This document shows, piece by piece, positions 14,211 through 22,661 of a stretch of DNA of 33,691 bases (its first letter is position 1; the number at the start of each line of letters is the position of its first letter). Under the pieces are notes generated by a model, which ran no database searches, was not told the DNA's origin, and was given only the letters and a program-made list of their open reading frames with translations. The position numbers and the translations under genes were made by a program. Where the stretch lies: contig SYLY01000367.1 of NCBI GenBank assembly GCA_005808475.1, positions 1 through 33,691 on the forward strand, given 5' to 3'. This DNA is from Acidobacteriota bacterium. Lineage in GTDB: Bacteria; Acidobacteriota; Terriglobia; Bryobacterales; Bryobacteraceae.

Positions 14211-15140
14211 GTGAAGGGACTCGTTCTTTTCGCCGCGGCGGCGGCGTTCGCCGAGCCGAGGCAACGGCGCGTCGAGATCGAGTACTTCGTGGAAGTGCGC
14301 GGCGTGCCGGCGGACAAAACGGCCGATGTGTGGCTGCCCGTTCCGCACGACGATCCGTTCCAGAAAATCTCCGGACGCGAAGTGGATTCGCACTGGCGGT
14401 ATCGAATCACCAAAGGAGCCGAGGGCAACACGTTCCTCCACACTCGCGCGAACTCAGACGGCGAGATCGCGTTGCGCTTCGAGGCGGTCCGCGCCGAGCG
14501 CATCCAACCCGCGCGGGAGACGCCCGCGAATGGCGATGCGGGTCCGGGCTGCTGCCTCAATCCCGACAGGCTGGTTCCGCTCGACGAGAAGATCCGCGCC
14601 CAGGCCCGCGAGGTCGTGGATGCCCGCGGAGCGAAGACACCGGTCGAGAAAGCGCGCGCGATCTACGATCACGTGGTGGGGACGGTGAAGTTCGACAAGT
14701 CCGGCAAAGGCTGGGGGCGCGGCGACATCCACTACGCATGCGACGCCCGGCGCGGCAATTGCACCGACTTCCATGCCATCTTCATCGGCTACGCGCGCGC
14801 CGTTGGCGTTCCCGCGCGATTCGCGATCGGCGTTCCGCTGCCCGCCAAACGCGGCAAGGGAACGATCGCCGGTTATCATTGCTGGGCCGAGTTCCACGCG
14901 CCGGGCTCCGGCTGGATCCCGGTCGACGCGTCGGAGGCGGCAAAAGACCCATCGCGGCGCGAGTACTTCTTCGGCGCGCTCGACGAAAACCGGGTGGAGT
15001 TTTCCCGTGGACGCGATATCCACCTGTCTCCGCATCAGCAGGGCGATCCGCTGAACTTCTTCGTCGACGCCTACGCGGAGTTGGATGGCAGACCGTTCCC
15101 GGGGGTGAAGACTTCCGTTCGTTTCCGGGATCTCGACTGA
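14211..15140 (+). CDS. Exported transglutaminase-like cysteine protease/peptidase-fold protein
   Basis: A 309-residue product with a short signal sequence (KGLVLFAAAAAFA), a beta-rich N-terminal domain of about 120 residues (VEIEYFVEVRG, ADVWLPVPHDDPFQ) and a C-terminal Transglut_core domain: KARAIYDHVVGTVKFDKS, RRGNCTDFHAIFIGYARAVGVPARF (catalytic Cys), GYHCWAEFHAPGSGWIPVDASEA (His and Asp). The Cys-His-Asp triad is complete, so it is probably active; bacterial relatives often cleave rather than cross-link peptides. The GTG start at 14211 has GAGGAGG (14196-14202) upstream. The gene follows the repeat array and is separate from the AlbA_2 gene. Confidence 0.88.
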   Translation: MKGLVLFAAAAAFAEPRQRRVEIEYFVEVRGVPADKTADVWLPVPHDDPFQKISGREVDSHWRYRITKGAEGNTFLHTRANSDGEIALRFEAVRAERIQPARETPANGDAGPGCCLNPDRLVPLDEKIRAQAREVVDARGAKTPVEKARAIYDHVVGTVKFDKSGKGWGRGDIHYACDARRGNCTDFHAIFIGYARAVGVPARFAIGVPLPAKRGKGTIAGYHCWAEFHAPGSGWIPVDASEAAKDPSRREYFFGALDENRVEFSRGRDIHLSPHQQGDPLNFFVDAYAELDGRPFPGVKTSVRFRDLD

Positions 15141-15150
15141 CGCCGCCCGC

Positions 15151-15156
15151 TATACT
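15151..15156 (+). promoter_or_regulatory. -10-like TATACT before the CopD-like/ygfZ operon
   Basis: TATACT ends 8 nt before the ATG at 15165, so the start of transcription would be at or next to the start codon. No ribosome site is visible in GAAGTCGA, which favours a leaderless transcript. No clear -35. Confidence 0.45.
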
Positions 15157-15164
15157 GAAGTCGA

Positions 15165-15554
15165 ATGGGTGACTGGGTTCCGCTGCTTTCCCGCTGGGTT
15201 CATATCCTGTCGGCGATCTTTCTTTTCGGCGGCATTTTGTTCGCCAGGCTGGTGCTCCGCGGACGCTGGACCGACGAGATGGCGGCGGCGTTCCGGCCCT
15301 GGGCGATGCGCGCCGGCGCGGGCGTGCTGGTCACCGGGATCTACAACTTGCTCCAAAAGTCGAGCACGCCGGCTCCGTATCACGCGGTGTTCGGGGTCAA
15401 GTTCCTGCTCGCGCTGCATGTGATCGCCATCGCCGCGATGCTCGGGCGGCCTGGGATTCCCGAGGAGAAGCGCTCGCGTTGGATCGCCGGGGTGACCTAC
15501 TCCGGACTCGCGATCACACTGCTTTCGGCGTGGCTGCGGTGGATCTCCCGATGA
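15165..15554 (+). CDS. Small integral membrane protein, CopD-like
   Basis: A 129-residue protein with four predicted membrane helices: LLSRWVHILSAIFLFGGILFARLVL, AMRAGAGVLVTGIYNLL, VFGVKFLLALHVIAIAAML, GVTYSGLAITLLSAWLRWI. The RWVHIL..FGG pattern in helix 1 and KFLLALHV in helix 3 place conserved His residues within the membrane, as in CopD/YozB-like proteins, which may bind haem or copper. The start follows TATACT by 8 nt. Its stop overlaps the ygfZ ATG (ATGA), so the two are translationally coupled. The function is not known; the CopD link is by pattern only. Confidence 0.72.
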   Translation: MGDWVPLLSRWVHILSAIFLFGGILFARLVLRGRWTDEMAAAFRPWAMRAGAGVLVTGIYNLLQKSSTPAPYHAVFGVKFLLALHVIAIAAMLGRPGIPEEKRSRWIAGVTYSGLAITLLSAWLRWISR

Positions 15555-16492
15555 CGGAGGGATACAAAGCGCTCCGCGAAGGGGCGGCGCTAGCCGATCT
15601 AACCGGCCGCGGCTACGTCGTGCTGACCGGCGAGGATCGCGCGCGGCTTCTCCACGCGATGTGCACACAACACGTGCTGGAGATGACGCCGGGCATGACG
15701 CGGTACGCGTTCTTCCTGTCGAGCCAAGGCCGGATCCTCGCCGACGCGCACCTGCTGTGCCGCGAAGACTCGTTCGTGCTCGATACCGAGCCGGAGGCCG
15801 CGGACGCGCTCGCCGCCCATCTCGACAAGTACATCATCGCCGACGATTGCACCGTGGAAAACCGTTCGGCGGCGCACACGGTCTTCGCGGTGGAGGGGCC
15901 CGGCGCGCGCGAGCTGTTGTCGAACATCGCGAGCGAGGATCCGCCCGAACCGGGCCGCTGGATCCGCTGGCAGGCGGGAATGCTCGCCGGGATCGGCGCC
16001 ACCGGCCAACCCGGCTGGCGGCTGTTCGTGGATCGCAGCCAAGCGGCCTCGGTGGAAGGATGGCTGATCGGAGCGGGCGCGATTACGGCGTCGGCGGAGG
16101 AGGTCCGCACGGTGCGGATCGAGAATGGGCGGCCGCGGTTTTCGGTCGATTTCGGCGAACGGCAGATCCCGCAGGAGACGCAGTTGCTTTCCGCCGTGCA
16201 CTTCTCGAAGGGCTGCTACCTGGGACAGGAAATCGTCGAGCGGGTGCGTTCACGCGGGCAGGTGCAACGCAAGCTGGCGCACTTCACCGTTGACGCGGCC
16301 ACACCGCCGGAGCCGGCCGCCAAGCTGACGTTCGAGGGCAAGGAAGTGGGAGAAATCACTTCCGCCGCCGCATCCCCGCGATCAGGCAAGTCCGCCGCGT
16401 TCGGGTACCTGCGAACCGAGGTTCTGGACAAGAAGGTAGCGGTGCGCGTGAGCGGCGCGCTCGCCCGCTCCACCGCCAACGGACCGGCGTAG
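15551..16492 (+). CDS. ygfZ: YgfZ/GcvT-domain folate-binding iron-sulfur protein
   Basis: A 313-residue protein of the YgfZ/CAF17 group, which uses tetrahydrofolate and supports assembly or repair of some Fe-S enzymes, such as radical-SAM proteins. It shows the GcvT-like N-domain (ALREGAALADLTGRGYVVLTGEDRARLLHAM, TRYAFFLSSQGRILADAHLL) and the diagnostic KGCYLGQEIVERVRSRGQVQRKLAHF, with the key Cys at residue 222. A C-terminal barrel follows (GKEVGEITSAAASPRSGKSAAFGYLR). GcvT itself lacks the KGCYxGQE motif, so aminomethyltransferase is excluded. The ATG overlaps the preceding stop. Length is normal. Confidence 0.92.
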   Translation: MTEGYKALREGAALADLTGRGYVVLTGEDRARLLHAMCTQHVLEMTPGMTRYAFFLSSQGRILADAHLLCREDSFVLDTEPEAADALAAHLDKYIIADDCTVENRSAAHTVFAVEGPGARELLSNIASEDPPEPGRWIRWQAGMLAGIGATGQPGWRLFVDRSQAASVEGWLIGAGAITASAEEVRTVRIENGRPRFSVDFGERQIPQETQLLSAVHFSKGCYLGQEIVERVRSRGQVQRKLAHFTVDAATPPEPAAKLTFEGKEVGEITSAAASPRSGKSAAFGYLRTEVLDKKVAVRVSGALARSTANGPA

Positions 16493-16497
16493 CGGGA

Positions 16498-16812
16498 TTA
16501 GAAGCGCTTCATCCGGCCGCGAATTCGTTTGGCCACCTTCTCGATCTCCTCGGTCTTCTTGTAAGCCTTTAGGGAGAGAATGTGCCGGTCGTTCTTCTCC
16601 AGTTCGATCTTCAACTGCTCGCTGAGCTTCATGAGCTCTTCGGCGTCCTCGACCGACTTCTTGTGGTCGGCCTTCAGCAGGTCTTCCACCTGCTGCCGCT
16701 TCATCTTCGCGGTGTGCTCGTCGTGATCGTGGCGGCCCGTTGGCCCCTGCGCCCACAGCAGCAGAGCGCCTCCGAACGCCAGAATCGTTCCCGCCGAGGC
16801 GGCCTTTCGCAT
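16498..16812 (-). CDS. Small exported coiled-coil protein of unknown function
   Basis: A 104-residue protein with a signal peptide (KAASAGTILAFGGALLLWAQG), a His/Asp-rich patch just after cleavage (GRHDHDEHTAK), and then one long charged helix (KRQQVEDLLKADHKKSVEDAEELMKLSEQLKIELEKN, EEIEKVAKRIRGRMKRF) likely to form a coiled coil. The HDHDEH patch could bind a metal ion; this is inference. Probably periplasmic. It ends 6 bp from the ygfZ stop (convergent) and starts 34 bp from the divergent hom gene, with which it may share a promoter region. Confidence 0.7.
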   Translation of the reverse strand: MRKAASAGTILAFGGALLLWAQGPTGRHDHDEHTAKMKRQQVEDLLKADHKKSVEDAEELMKLSEQLKIELEKNDRHILSLKAYKKTEEIEKVAKRIRGRMKRF

Positions 16813-16832
16813 GGTGCGGAGTCTCCCATTGC

Positions 16833-16839
16833 TATCCTA
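16833..16839. promoter_or_regulatory. Possible bidirectional -10 between the coiled-coil gene and hom
   Basis: The forward strand has TATCCT (16833-16838), 8 nt before the hom ATG. The reverse strand has TAGGAT (16839-16834), 21 nt before the ATG of the coiled-coil gene. As at 2823-2830, overlapping boxes could serve both directions, with hom nearly leaderless. Confidence 0.4.
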
Positions 16840-16846
16840 ACTGTTT

Positions 16847-18151
16847 ATGCGAGACGTGAATGTGGGCATCGCCGGCCTCGGCAATGTCGGCTCCGGAGCC
16901 CTGTCGATATTGGCCGAGAACGGCGATCAGATCGCGCACAAACTCGGATTCCGGCTGAACGTCACCGCCGTTTGCTCGCGATCGGTGCACGATAAGACGC
17001 TGCCGGAAGCGTTCCGTCACGTGCGCCGCGTCTCCGATTGGCGCGAACTGACCTCCGCGCCGGACATCGACATCGTGGCGGAACTGGTGGGCGGGACCGG
17101 CGCGGCGCGCGAGATCGTGGAGGCCGCGATCGCCGCCGGAAAATCGGTGGTCACCGCGAACAAGGAACTGATGGCGCTCGACGGCGCGGCCATCTGGGAG
17201 CGCGCGATTCAAGCGGGCATCAACCTCGCGATGGAAGCGAGCGTCGCGGGCGGCATTCCGATCCACACGGTGCTGCGCGAGGGCATCTCCGGCGACCGCG
17301 TCACGGCGCTCTATGGGATTCTGAACGGCACCAGCAACTTCATTCTCACCGAGATCGAAAAGCGCGGAACGCCGTTCGCGGACGTGTTGGCCGAAGCCCA
17401 GCGGCTCGGGTACGCCGAGGCCGATCCGTCCGCCGATATCGACGGCCTGGACGCGCGATCCAAGCTGGCTCTGCTGGCGGCGCTCGCGTTCGGCGAGAAA
17501 ATTACGCCAGCCGACATATTCACGGAAGGCATCCGGCGGATCTCACCGGTCGACTTTCAGTACGCGAACAAGCTCGGCCACACGATCCGCCTGGTCTGCG
17601 CGGCGAGGACCACGCGCGAGGGGCTGCTGCTTTCCGTGCGGCCCGCGTTGATCCCCGTGGAGACGATCCTGGCGAGCGTGCAGGGCGCGTACAACGCCGT
17701 GTGGGTGCGCGGCCAGTACGGCGCCGACACGTTTTACTATGGCCGCGGCGCGGGTCCGCATCCGACGGGCGTGGCCGTGGTCAGCGATCTGATGCGCGTG
17801 GCGCGCGAAATCAACTCCGGCAGTCCGCACCGTGTGTCGCCGTTCGCGCACGCGCGCCTGGGCGAGTACCAGCCCATCCCGATCACGCAGCAGACGCGCG
17901 CGTGGTATCTTCGATTTCGCGTCAAGGACCGGCCGGGCATCATCGCCGCGCTGGCCGGCATCCTGGCGGACAAGCGCGTCAGCCTGGACGCGGTGCTCCA
18001 GTTGCCATCGGAGTCGAAGAACGATCTGCCCTTCGTGATCACGCTCGAGCCGACCAGCGAGGCATCGGTTCGCGAGGCGCTCGACAAGATGAGTTCGCTC
18101 GAGTTTCTCACCGAACCGCCGCTGGCGCTTCCCATGGAGACCGCACTATGA
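16847..18151 (+). CDS. hom: Homoserine dehydrogenase with ACT domain
   Basis: Reduces aspartate semialdehyde to homoserine, the branch point to threonine and methionine. The 434-residue protein has the NAD(P) fold (VGIAGLGNVGSGAL, residues ~6-19), TANKEL with Lys106, the catalytic region ASVAGGIPIHTVLREG and LYGILNGTSNFILTEI, the substrate/hydride block GYAEADPSADIDGLDARSKLALLAALAF, and a C-terminal ACT domain (YLRFRVKDRPGIIAALAGILADKRVSLDAVLQ), expected to give threonine feedback. The length is normal for the ACT-containing form. The stop overlaps the next ATG (ATGA), so the fused methyltransferase-SGNH gene is translated from the same mRNA. Confidence 0.97.
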   Translation: MRDVNVGIAGLGNVGSGALSILAENGDQIAHKLGFRLNVTAVCSRSVHDKTLPEAFRHVRRVSDWRELTSAPDIDIVAELVGGTGAAREIVEAAIAAGKSVVTANKELMALDGAAIWERAIQAGINLAMEASVAGGIPIHTVLREGISGDRVTALYGILNGTSNFILTEIEKRGTPFADVLAEAQRLGYAEADPSADIDGLDARSKLALLAALAFGEKITPADIFTEGIRRISPVDFQYANKLGHTIRLVCAARTTREGLLLSVRPALIPVETILASVQGAYNAVWVRGQYGADTFYYGRGAGPHPTGVAVVSDLMRVAREINSGSPHRVSPFAHARLGEYQPIPITQQTRAWYLRFRVKDRPGIIAALAGILADKRVSLDAVLQLPSESKNDLPFVITLEPTSEASVREALDKMSSLEFLTEPPLALPMETAL

Positions 18152-19818
18152 AGATCCCGTCCGCCCTGTTTCTCTGCGCCTGCGCTTTCGCGCAAGTAGC
18201 CGACTACGCCAACTCCGGCTACAAGACCCCTGAAGGCCGCACGCGCGTCGCCGGAACTCTCGCCGCCCATGACCGCGAGCAGACGCAGCGCCCACGCGAA
18301 CTGGTAGCCTCCATGGCGCTGACCCCCGGGATGGCGGTGGCCGACGTGGGCACGGGCGTCGGCTACATGCTGCCGTTCCTGGCGGAGGCCGTAGGCTCCG
18401 GCGGCAAAGTCGTGGCCGAAGATATCTTCCCCGACTTTCTCGAGAAGGCGCGCGCCAACGCCAAGGCGAAGAACCTCGCCGTCGACTTCGTGCATGGCAC
18501 GGAGAAGGATCCGAAACTGCCAGCGGGTGCGCTGGACGCGATCCTGGTGCTCGATGTCTATCACCACTTCGACTTTCCCGCCGACATGCTGGCCGGGCTG
18601 AAGAGGGCTCTCAAGCCAGCGGGGCGGCTGGTGATCGTCGACTTCTACAAGACCGGATTCCGCGATCCCAAGCACATCCGGCTGGACCAGGTGGATGTGG
18701 CCAAGGAGATCGAATCGAACGGGTTCCGCCTGCTGTCGTCGGCTCCGTTCACCGTGGGCCGGCAGTACATGTCGATCTTCCATAAGGCCGAGTACAAGCC
18801 CGAATCCGCCGTGCGATGGCGCGACGTCCGCGAGGCTCGCATCGAGGGCCAAGGCTGGAAGGAGTTGAAGCATCCGTTCGACCGGCTGCCGGCGAAAGCG
18901 GAAGGCGTGGTGCGTCCGCCGGTGTGGTCGCTAGGGCAGAACTCGGCGGGGATCGCGGCGCGATTCGTCACCAACGCGGACCGGATCCACATGCGCTGGT
19001 CGGTGAGAAAGAAAGCGCTGGCGCTGCCTCACATGCCGGCGACCGGAGTGAGCGGCCTGGATCTCTACGTACGGGCGGCGAACGGCTGGCGCTATTTGTC
19101 GACGGGGATGCCGAAGGACGCCGTCGGCAACGAGAAAGTGGTGGGCGGCCTCACCGCGGAACGGCGCGAGTACATGATCTACTTCCCGCTCTACAACGGC
19201 CTCGACACGCTCGAGATCGGCCTTCCCGGCGACGCGGCGTTCGAGCCGGGTCCCGCGCGCAAGGCCGGAACCAAGCCGGTGGTCTTCTACGGAACGTCCA
19301 TCCTGCAGGGCGGATGCGCATCGCGTCCGGGGATGGCGTATCCGTCGATCATCGGACGCAAACTGGATCTGCCGGCGATCAACCTGGGCTTTTCGGGCAA
19401 CGGGAAGACCGAGCCGGAGATGGCCAGGCTGTTGGCGGAGCTCGACCCGGCGGTGTATGTGATGGACAGCCTGCCCAACCTGAGTCCGCAAGAGACGGCC
19501 GAGCGGATCCCGCCGTTCTACCGGACGTTGCGAGCGGCGCATCCGGACACGCCGGTGATCCTGGTGGAGAACGTCGCTTACACGGACGCGCCGTTCGTGG
19601 AATCCCGGCGGTCCAAGTACACGCAGGCGAACGGACATCTACGGACGTTCTACGAGAAGCTGAAGGCGGAGGGCGATCGCCACGTGTACTACGTGCCGGC
19701 GCCGGCGTTGCTGGGCGACGACGCGGAAGGGACCGTCGACGGGACCCATCCCACCGACCTCGGATTCCTGCGGATGGCGGACACGGTGGGAGCGGCGCTC
19801 ACCCCGTTGATCCGGTAG
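18148..19818 (+). CDS. Exported fusion: class I methyltransferase + SGNH/GDSL hydrolase
   Basis: One uninterrupted 556-residue frame. A short signal (IPSALFLCACAFAQ) is followed by a SAM-methyltransferase domain (~35-210) with motif I VADVGTGVGYMLPFL, KVVAEDIFPDFLEKA, LDAILVLDVYHHF and KPAGRLVIVDFYKTGF. From about residue 220 comes the two-part SGNH module: a beta-rich leader (WRDVREARIEGQGWKEL to EYMIYFPLYNGLDTLEIG) and the hydrolase with VVFYGTSILQGG (Ser384), NLGFSGNG, SLPNLSP and DGTHPTDLGF (Asp531, His534). Each half is normally a separate exported protein in relatives I recall. SAM supply outside the cytosol is unexplained. Downstream of hom with a 4-bp overlap; the 3' end overlaps hemH by 20 bp (convergent). 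Confidence 0.85.
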   Translation: MKIPSALFLCACAFAQVADYANSGYKTPEGRTRVAGTLAAHDREQTQRPRELVASMALTPGMAVADVGTGVGYMLPFLAEAVGSGGKVVAEDIFPDFLEKARANAKAKNLAVDFVHGTEKDPKLPAGALDAILVLDVYHHFDFPADMLAGLKRALKPAGRLVIVDFYKTGFRDPKHIRLDQVDVAKEIESNGFRLLSSAPFTVGRQYMSIFHKAEYKPESAVRWRDVREARIEGQGWKELKHPFDRLPAKAEGVVRPPVWSLGQNSAGIAARFVTNADRIHMRWSVRKKALALPHMPATGVSGLDLYVRAANGWRYLSTGMPKDAVGNEKVVGGLTAERREYMIYFPLYNGLDTLEIGLPGDAAFEPGPARKAGTKPVVFYGTSILQGGCASRPGMAYPSIIGRKLDLPAINLGFSGNGKTEPEMARLLAELDPAVYVMDSLPNLSPQETAERIPPFYRTLRAAHPDTPVILVENVAYTDAPFVESRRSKYTQANGHLRTFYEKLKAEGDRHVYYVPAPALLGDDAEGTVDGTHPTDLGFLRMADTVGAALTPLIR

Positions 19819-20788
19819 CGGAAGGGCGGGCAGCCGCCCCTTGAAGACAGCACGACTCCGAGCACAGGCCCGGCTCCTGAACCGGCTCCCCCGCAAGCCC
19901 ACGCTGGATCGTCTCCCGCACCGCGGCCACGAACCGGGGATGCGACCCCACCGTGCCCGCGCGCGCCATCTCGATGCCGAGTTCCGCGCACACCTCGCGC
20001 GCTTCCTCGTCCAGATCCCAGAGGATCTCCATGTGATCCGACAGAAACCCGATGGGCGCGATCACCACTCGAGGGGGACGGGCATCGCGCAGGTGGTCCA
20101 GGATGTCGGGCCCCAGCCACGGAACCTGGGGCGGTCCGCTGCGGCTTTGGTAGACCAGCGTCCACGGCGGGCCGCCCACCTCCGCCGCCACCAGTTCGCA
20201 GGTCTGGCGCAGTTGGGCTTCGTAGGCGCAACCCCGCGCCATGGCAGTAGGAATGCTGTGCGCGGTAAAGACGACCGTGGAGTCCGGCAGTTTCTCCATC
20301 GCCTGGCGCAAGCGGTCCGCCGACGCGGCGATGAAGCCGGGATTCCGGTAGAACACGCCAATCTTGTCGATCTCCGGCGCGCTCTCTCCCACCTGGGCGC
20401 GCGCTGCCGCCAGGTTCTCGCGATACTGACGGCACCCCGACCAGGAGCTATACGCCGACGTCACATAGGCGATCGCGCGCTTCACGCCGGCGTCGCGCAT
20501 CGCGGCGACCGTCTCCAGCAGCATCGGATGCCAGTTGCGGTTTCCCCAATACACCGGAAGGCCGATCCCGTGCGCCCGCAGATCGGCCTCGAGCGCGCGG
20601 ATGAAGTCTCGCGCCTGTTCGTTGATCGGGCTACAGCCGTTGAAGTGGTAGTAATGTTCGGCGACGGCCAGAAGGCGCTCACGAGGAACGTTGCGTCCCC
20701 GCGTCACGTTCTCGAGGAACGGCATGACGTCCTCCCGCTTCTCCGGGCCGCCAAAGGACACAACCAAAACCGCGTCGTAATCAGGCAT
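19799..20788 (-). CDS. hemH: Ferrochelatase, probably coproporphyrin III-type (CpfC)
   Basis: Inserts Fe(II) into a porphyrin. The 329-residue product has SFGGPEKREDVMPFLENVTRGR at the N-terminus, HFNGCSPINEQ, TSAYSSWSGCRQYRE, FTAHSIP with the catalytic His177, VYQSRSGPPQVPWLGPDI and PIGFLSDHMEILWDLDEEA, all standard for the family. Because a coproheme decarboxylase gene is divergently adjacent, the substrate is most likely coproporphyrin III. The C-terminus carries a Cys cluster (Cys309, Cys313, Cys314) that could help hold a [2Fe-2S] cluster, as C-terminal cysteines do in actinobacterial and animal enzymes; this is inference. The last ~20 bp overlap the upstream convergent gene. Confidence 0.94.
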   Translation of the reverse strand: MPDYDAVLVVSFGGPEKREDVMPFLENVTRGRNVPRERLLAVAEHYYHFNGCSPINEQARDFIRALEADLRAHGIGLPVYWGNRNWHPMLLETVAAMRDAGVKRAIAYVTSAYSSWSGCRQYRENLAAARAQVGESAPEIDKIGVFYRNPGFIAASADRLRQAMEKLPDSTVVFTAHSIPTAMARGCAYEAQLRQTCELVAAEVGGPPWTLVYQSRSGPPQVPWLGPDILDHLRDARPPRVVIAPIGFLSDHMEILWDLDEEAREVCAELGIEMARAGTVGSHPRFVAAVRETIQRGLAGEPVQEPGLCSESCCLQGAAARPSATGSTG

Positions 20789-20817
20789 GGGAAACTCTTT
20801 CGAGTGTCGCAGACTCG

Positions 20818-20823
20818 TACACT
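20818..20823 (+). promoter_or_regulatory. -10-like TACACT before hemQ
   Basis: TACACT ends 6 nt before the ATG at 20830, which would place the transcription start on the start codon. The 41-bp gap to hemH contains no purine-rich ribosome site for this gene. Confidence 0.4.
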
Positions 20824-20829
20824 GGTTTC

Positions 20830-21648
20830 ATGGAATCGCTCAATGTCCCATTGACGCTCGAAGGATCGTACGCGCTGCATCAAATGATGCGGATCCGATG
20901 GGACGGCTGGAAAAAGACGGCGGAGACGGATCGCGCCTCGATCGCCGCCGAGGCCGCCGCCGTGCTCGAGTCGATGGGAGCGGCGCACACGGGCCTGTTC
21001 TCGATGCTCGGCCACAAGGGCGACCTCATGTTCCTCCACTTCCGCCGGTCGATGGATCAACTCAATCAGGCCGAACTGGAACTGGCCCGGACGCGCCTCT
21101 GGGACTTCCTGGAACCCACCACCTCGTATGTCTCGGTGGTCGAATTGGGGCTGTACGATTCCACCGCGCGGATGTGGCGCACCTTTCAGGAGCAGGGCCT
21201 CGCGCCGGGAAGCGACGAGTGGAAGAAGGCGCGGGAAGAGGAACTGGACCGCCAGCGCAAGGCCATGGAGCCGCGCCTCTACCCGGCGATCCCGCCGCAT
21301 CGCTACAACTGCTTCTATCCGATGGACCGCCGCCGGGGCGAGGACAAGAACTGGTATCAGGTGCCGTTCCACGACCGCAACCGCATGATGCACGAGCACG
21401 GTCTGATCGGGCGCAAGTACGCGGAGGTGGTGCGTCAAATCATCACCGGTTCGATCGGGTTCGACGATTGGGAGTGGGGGGTCGACCTGTTCAGCGAAGA
21501 TCCCCTGTGGTTCAAGAAGCTGATCTACGAAATGCGGTTCGACGAGGTGAGCGCGGTCTACGCGCTGTTCGGCACGTTCTACGTCTCGGTGCGGACGCCG
21601 TTCGACGCGCTGGCCGCTCTGCTGGAGGGCCAAATCCCTTCGCGATGA
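20830..21648 (+). CDS. hemQ: Coproheme decarboxylase (HemQ/ChdC, chlorite dismutase fold)
   Basis: Decarboxylates coproheme to haem b with peroxide in the coproporphyrin-dependent pathway. The 272-residue protein matches HemQ: RIRWDGWKKT, GLFSMLGHKGDLMFLHFR, YNCFYPMDRRRGEDKNWYQVPFHDRNRMMHEHGLIGRKYA, IIIGSIGFDDWEWGVDLF-type block (SIGFDDWEWG) and KKLIYEMRFDEVSAVYALFGTFYVS. The Tyr in NWY (Tyr176) is the expected radical residue and His190 in EHGLIGR the proximal haem ligand. It lacks the chlorite-dismutase Arg context, so chlorite activity is not expected. Divergent from hemH; its stop overlaps the next ATG. Confidence 0.95.
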   Translation: MESLNVPLTLEGSYALHQMMRIRWDGWKKTAETDRASIAAEAAAVLESMGAAHTGLFSMLGHKGDLMFLHFRRSMDQLNQAELELARTRLWDFLEPTTSYVSVVELGLYDSTARMWRTFQEQGLAPGSDEWKKAREEELDRQRKAMEPRLYPAIPPHRYNCFYPMDRRRGEDKNWYQVPFHDRNRMMHEHGLIGRKYAEVVRQIITGSIGFDDWEWGVDLFSEDPLWFKKLIYEMRFDEVSAVYALFGTFYVSVRTPFDALAALLEGQIPSR

Positions 21649-22661
21649 CCTCCTACGACATCTCGAAGTCTTACGACTGGAACTACGACCAAGCCCCGGC
21701 CGAGCCGCCCCGCGTGACGGAAAGTCCCGTGCCGGGCTCGTGGGACTTTTGCGGGATCCCGGTGGCTTCGCCGTTGGGCGTGCCGGCGGGTCCGTTGCTG
21801 AACGGACGCTGGATTCGCTACTACGCGGCTCTCGGCTTCGACGTGCTCACCTACAAGACCGTCCGATCGCGGTATCGCGCCTGTTACGACTTGCCGAACT
21901 TGCTACCAGTGAAGGCGGAGCCGCTCCAGGGGGAGGGCTCGACGTTGCGCGCGGCGGCGTTTGGCGATTCGTGGGCGATCTCGTTCGGCATGCCTTCAAA
22001 GGATCCCTCCGAGTGGCGTGCGGATGTCGAAGCGACGCGGCGGTCGCTGCCGCCGGGCAAGGTGCTTGTCGTGTCGGTGGTGGCGTCGCCCGAACCGGGC
22101 TGGACCATCGACGATGTCGCGCGCGACTTCGCCCTGTGCGCCCGATGGGCGGTCGAGGCCGGAGCCGATGTGGTCGAACCGAACCTGTCGTGTCCGAACG
22201 TGTGCACCCAGGAGGCCGATCTGTACCTGTCGCCGGAAGCCTCGGGCCAGATCGCGGCGGCGGTTCGCGACGCGGTGGGCAAGATCCCGGTGGCGCTCAA
22301 GACCGGCTTGTTCGGACATCGCGAACAGGCCGCTGCCGTGATCGCCGCCGTGGCGCCGCACGCGAACGCGGTCAGCAGCACCAACTCGATTACGGCTCGT
22401 GTGGAAGGGGAGTTCGGCGGGTTGCGGCGGGGCATCGGCGGCGCATGCATCACCGCGCGATGCCTGGCGGAGTTGCGGATGCTCGGCGAGATCGTGCGCG
22501 CGAGCCCCGCCGGATTGCGGCTGATCGGCGTGGGCGGAGTTTCGAACGCGCGCGACGTTCGCGACAGGCTGGCAGCCGGGGCGCATCACGTGCAGATCGC
22601 GACGGCCGCGATGCTCGATCCGACGGTTGGCTTGCGGATCCGCGAGGAGTTGGCGCGGTGA
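21645..22661 (+). CDS. Dihydroorotate dehydrogenase-like FMN flavoprotein
   Basis: A 338-residue TIM-barrel flavoprotein: VASPLGVPAGPLLNGRWIRYYAALGFDVLTYKTVRSR (FMN and Lys of the first strands), VEPNLSCPNVCTQEADLY (NxSCPN, with Cys as possible base as in class 1 enzymes), VALKTGLFG (Lys), SSTNSITAR and LIGVGGVSNARDVRDRLAAGAHHVQIATAAML (phosphate-binding loop). The N-terminal ~35 residues are atypical and the strand order suggests a side branch of the family, so true dihydroorotate oxidation is uncertain. Being between hemQ and a SanA-like gene, each with 4-bp overlaps, it may serve haem metabolism or simply share the promoter. Start ATG at 21645 is fixed by the overlap. Confidence 0.82.
   Translation: MTSYDISKSYDWNYDQAPAEPPRVTESPVPGSWDFCGIPVASPLGVPAGPLLNGRWIRYYAALGFDVLTYKTVRSRYRACYDLPNLLPVKAEPLQGEGSTLRAAAFGDSWAISFGMPSKDPSEWRADVEATRRSLPPGKVLVVSVVASPEPGWTIDDVARDFALCARWAVEAGADVVEPNLSCPNVCTQEADLYLSPEASGQIAAAVRDAVGKIPVALKTGLFGHREQAAAVIAAVAPHANAVSSTNSITARVEGEFGGLRRGIGGACITARCLAELRMLGEIVRASPAGLRLIGVGGVSNARDVRDRLAAGAHHVQIATAAMLDPTVGLRIREELAR

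Noticed and set aside
15551-16492. Glycine-cleavage aminomethyltransferase (GcvT)
   Set aside because: The KGCYLGQE motif and length place it in the YgfZ group.
20830-21648. Chlorite dismutase
   Set aside because: The sequence matches HemQ/ChdC in the NWY and EHGLIGRKY blocks and lies next to ferrochelatase.
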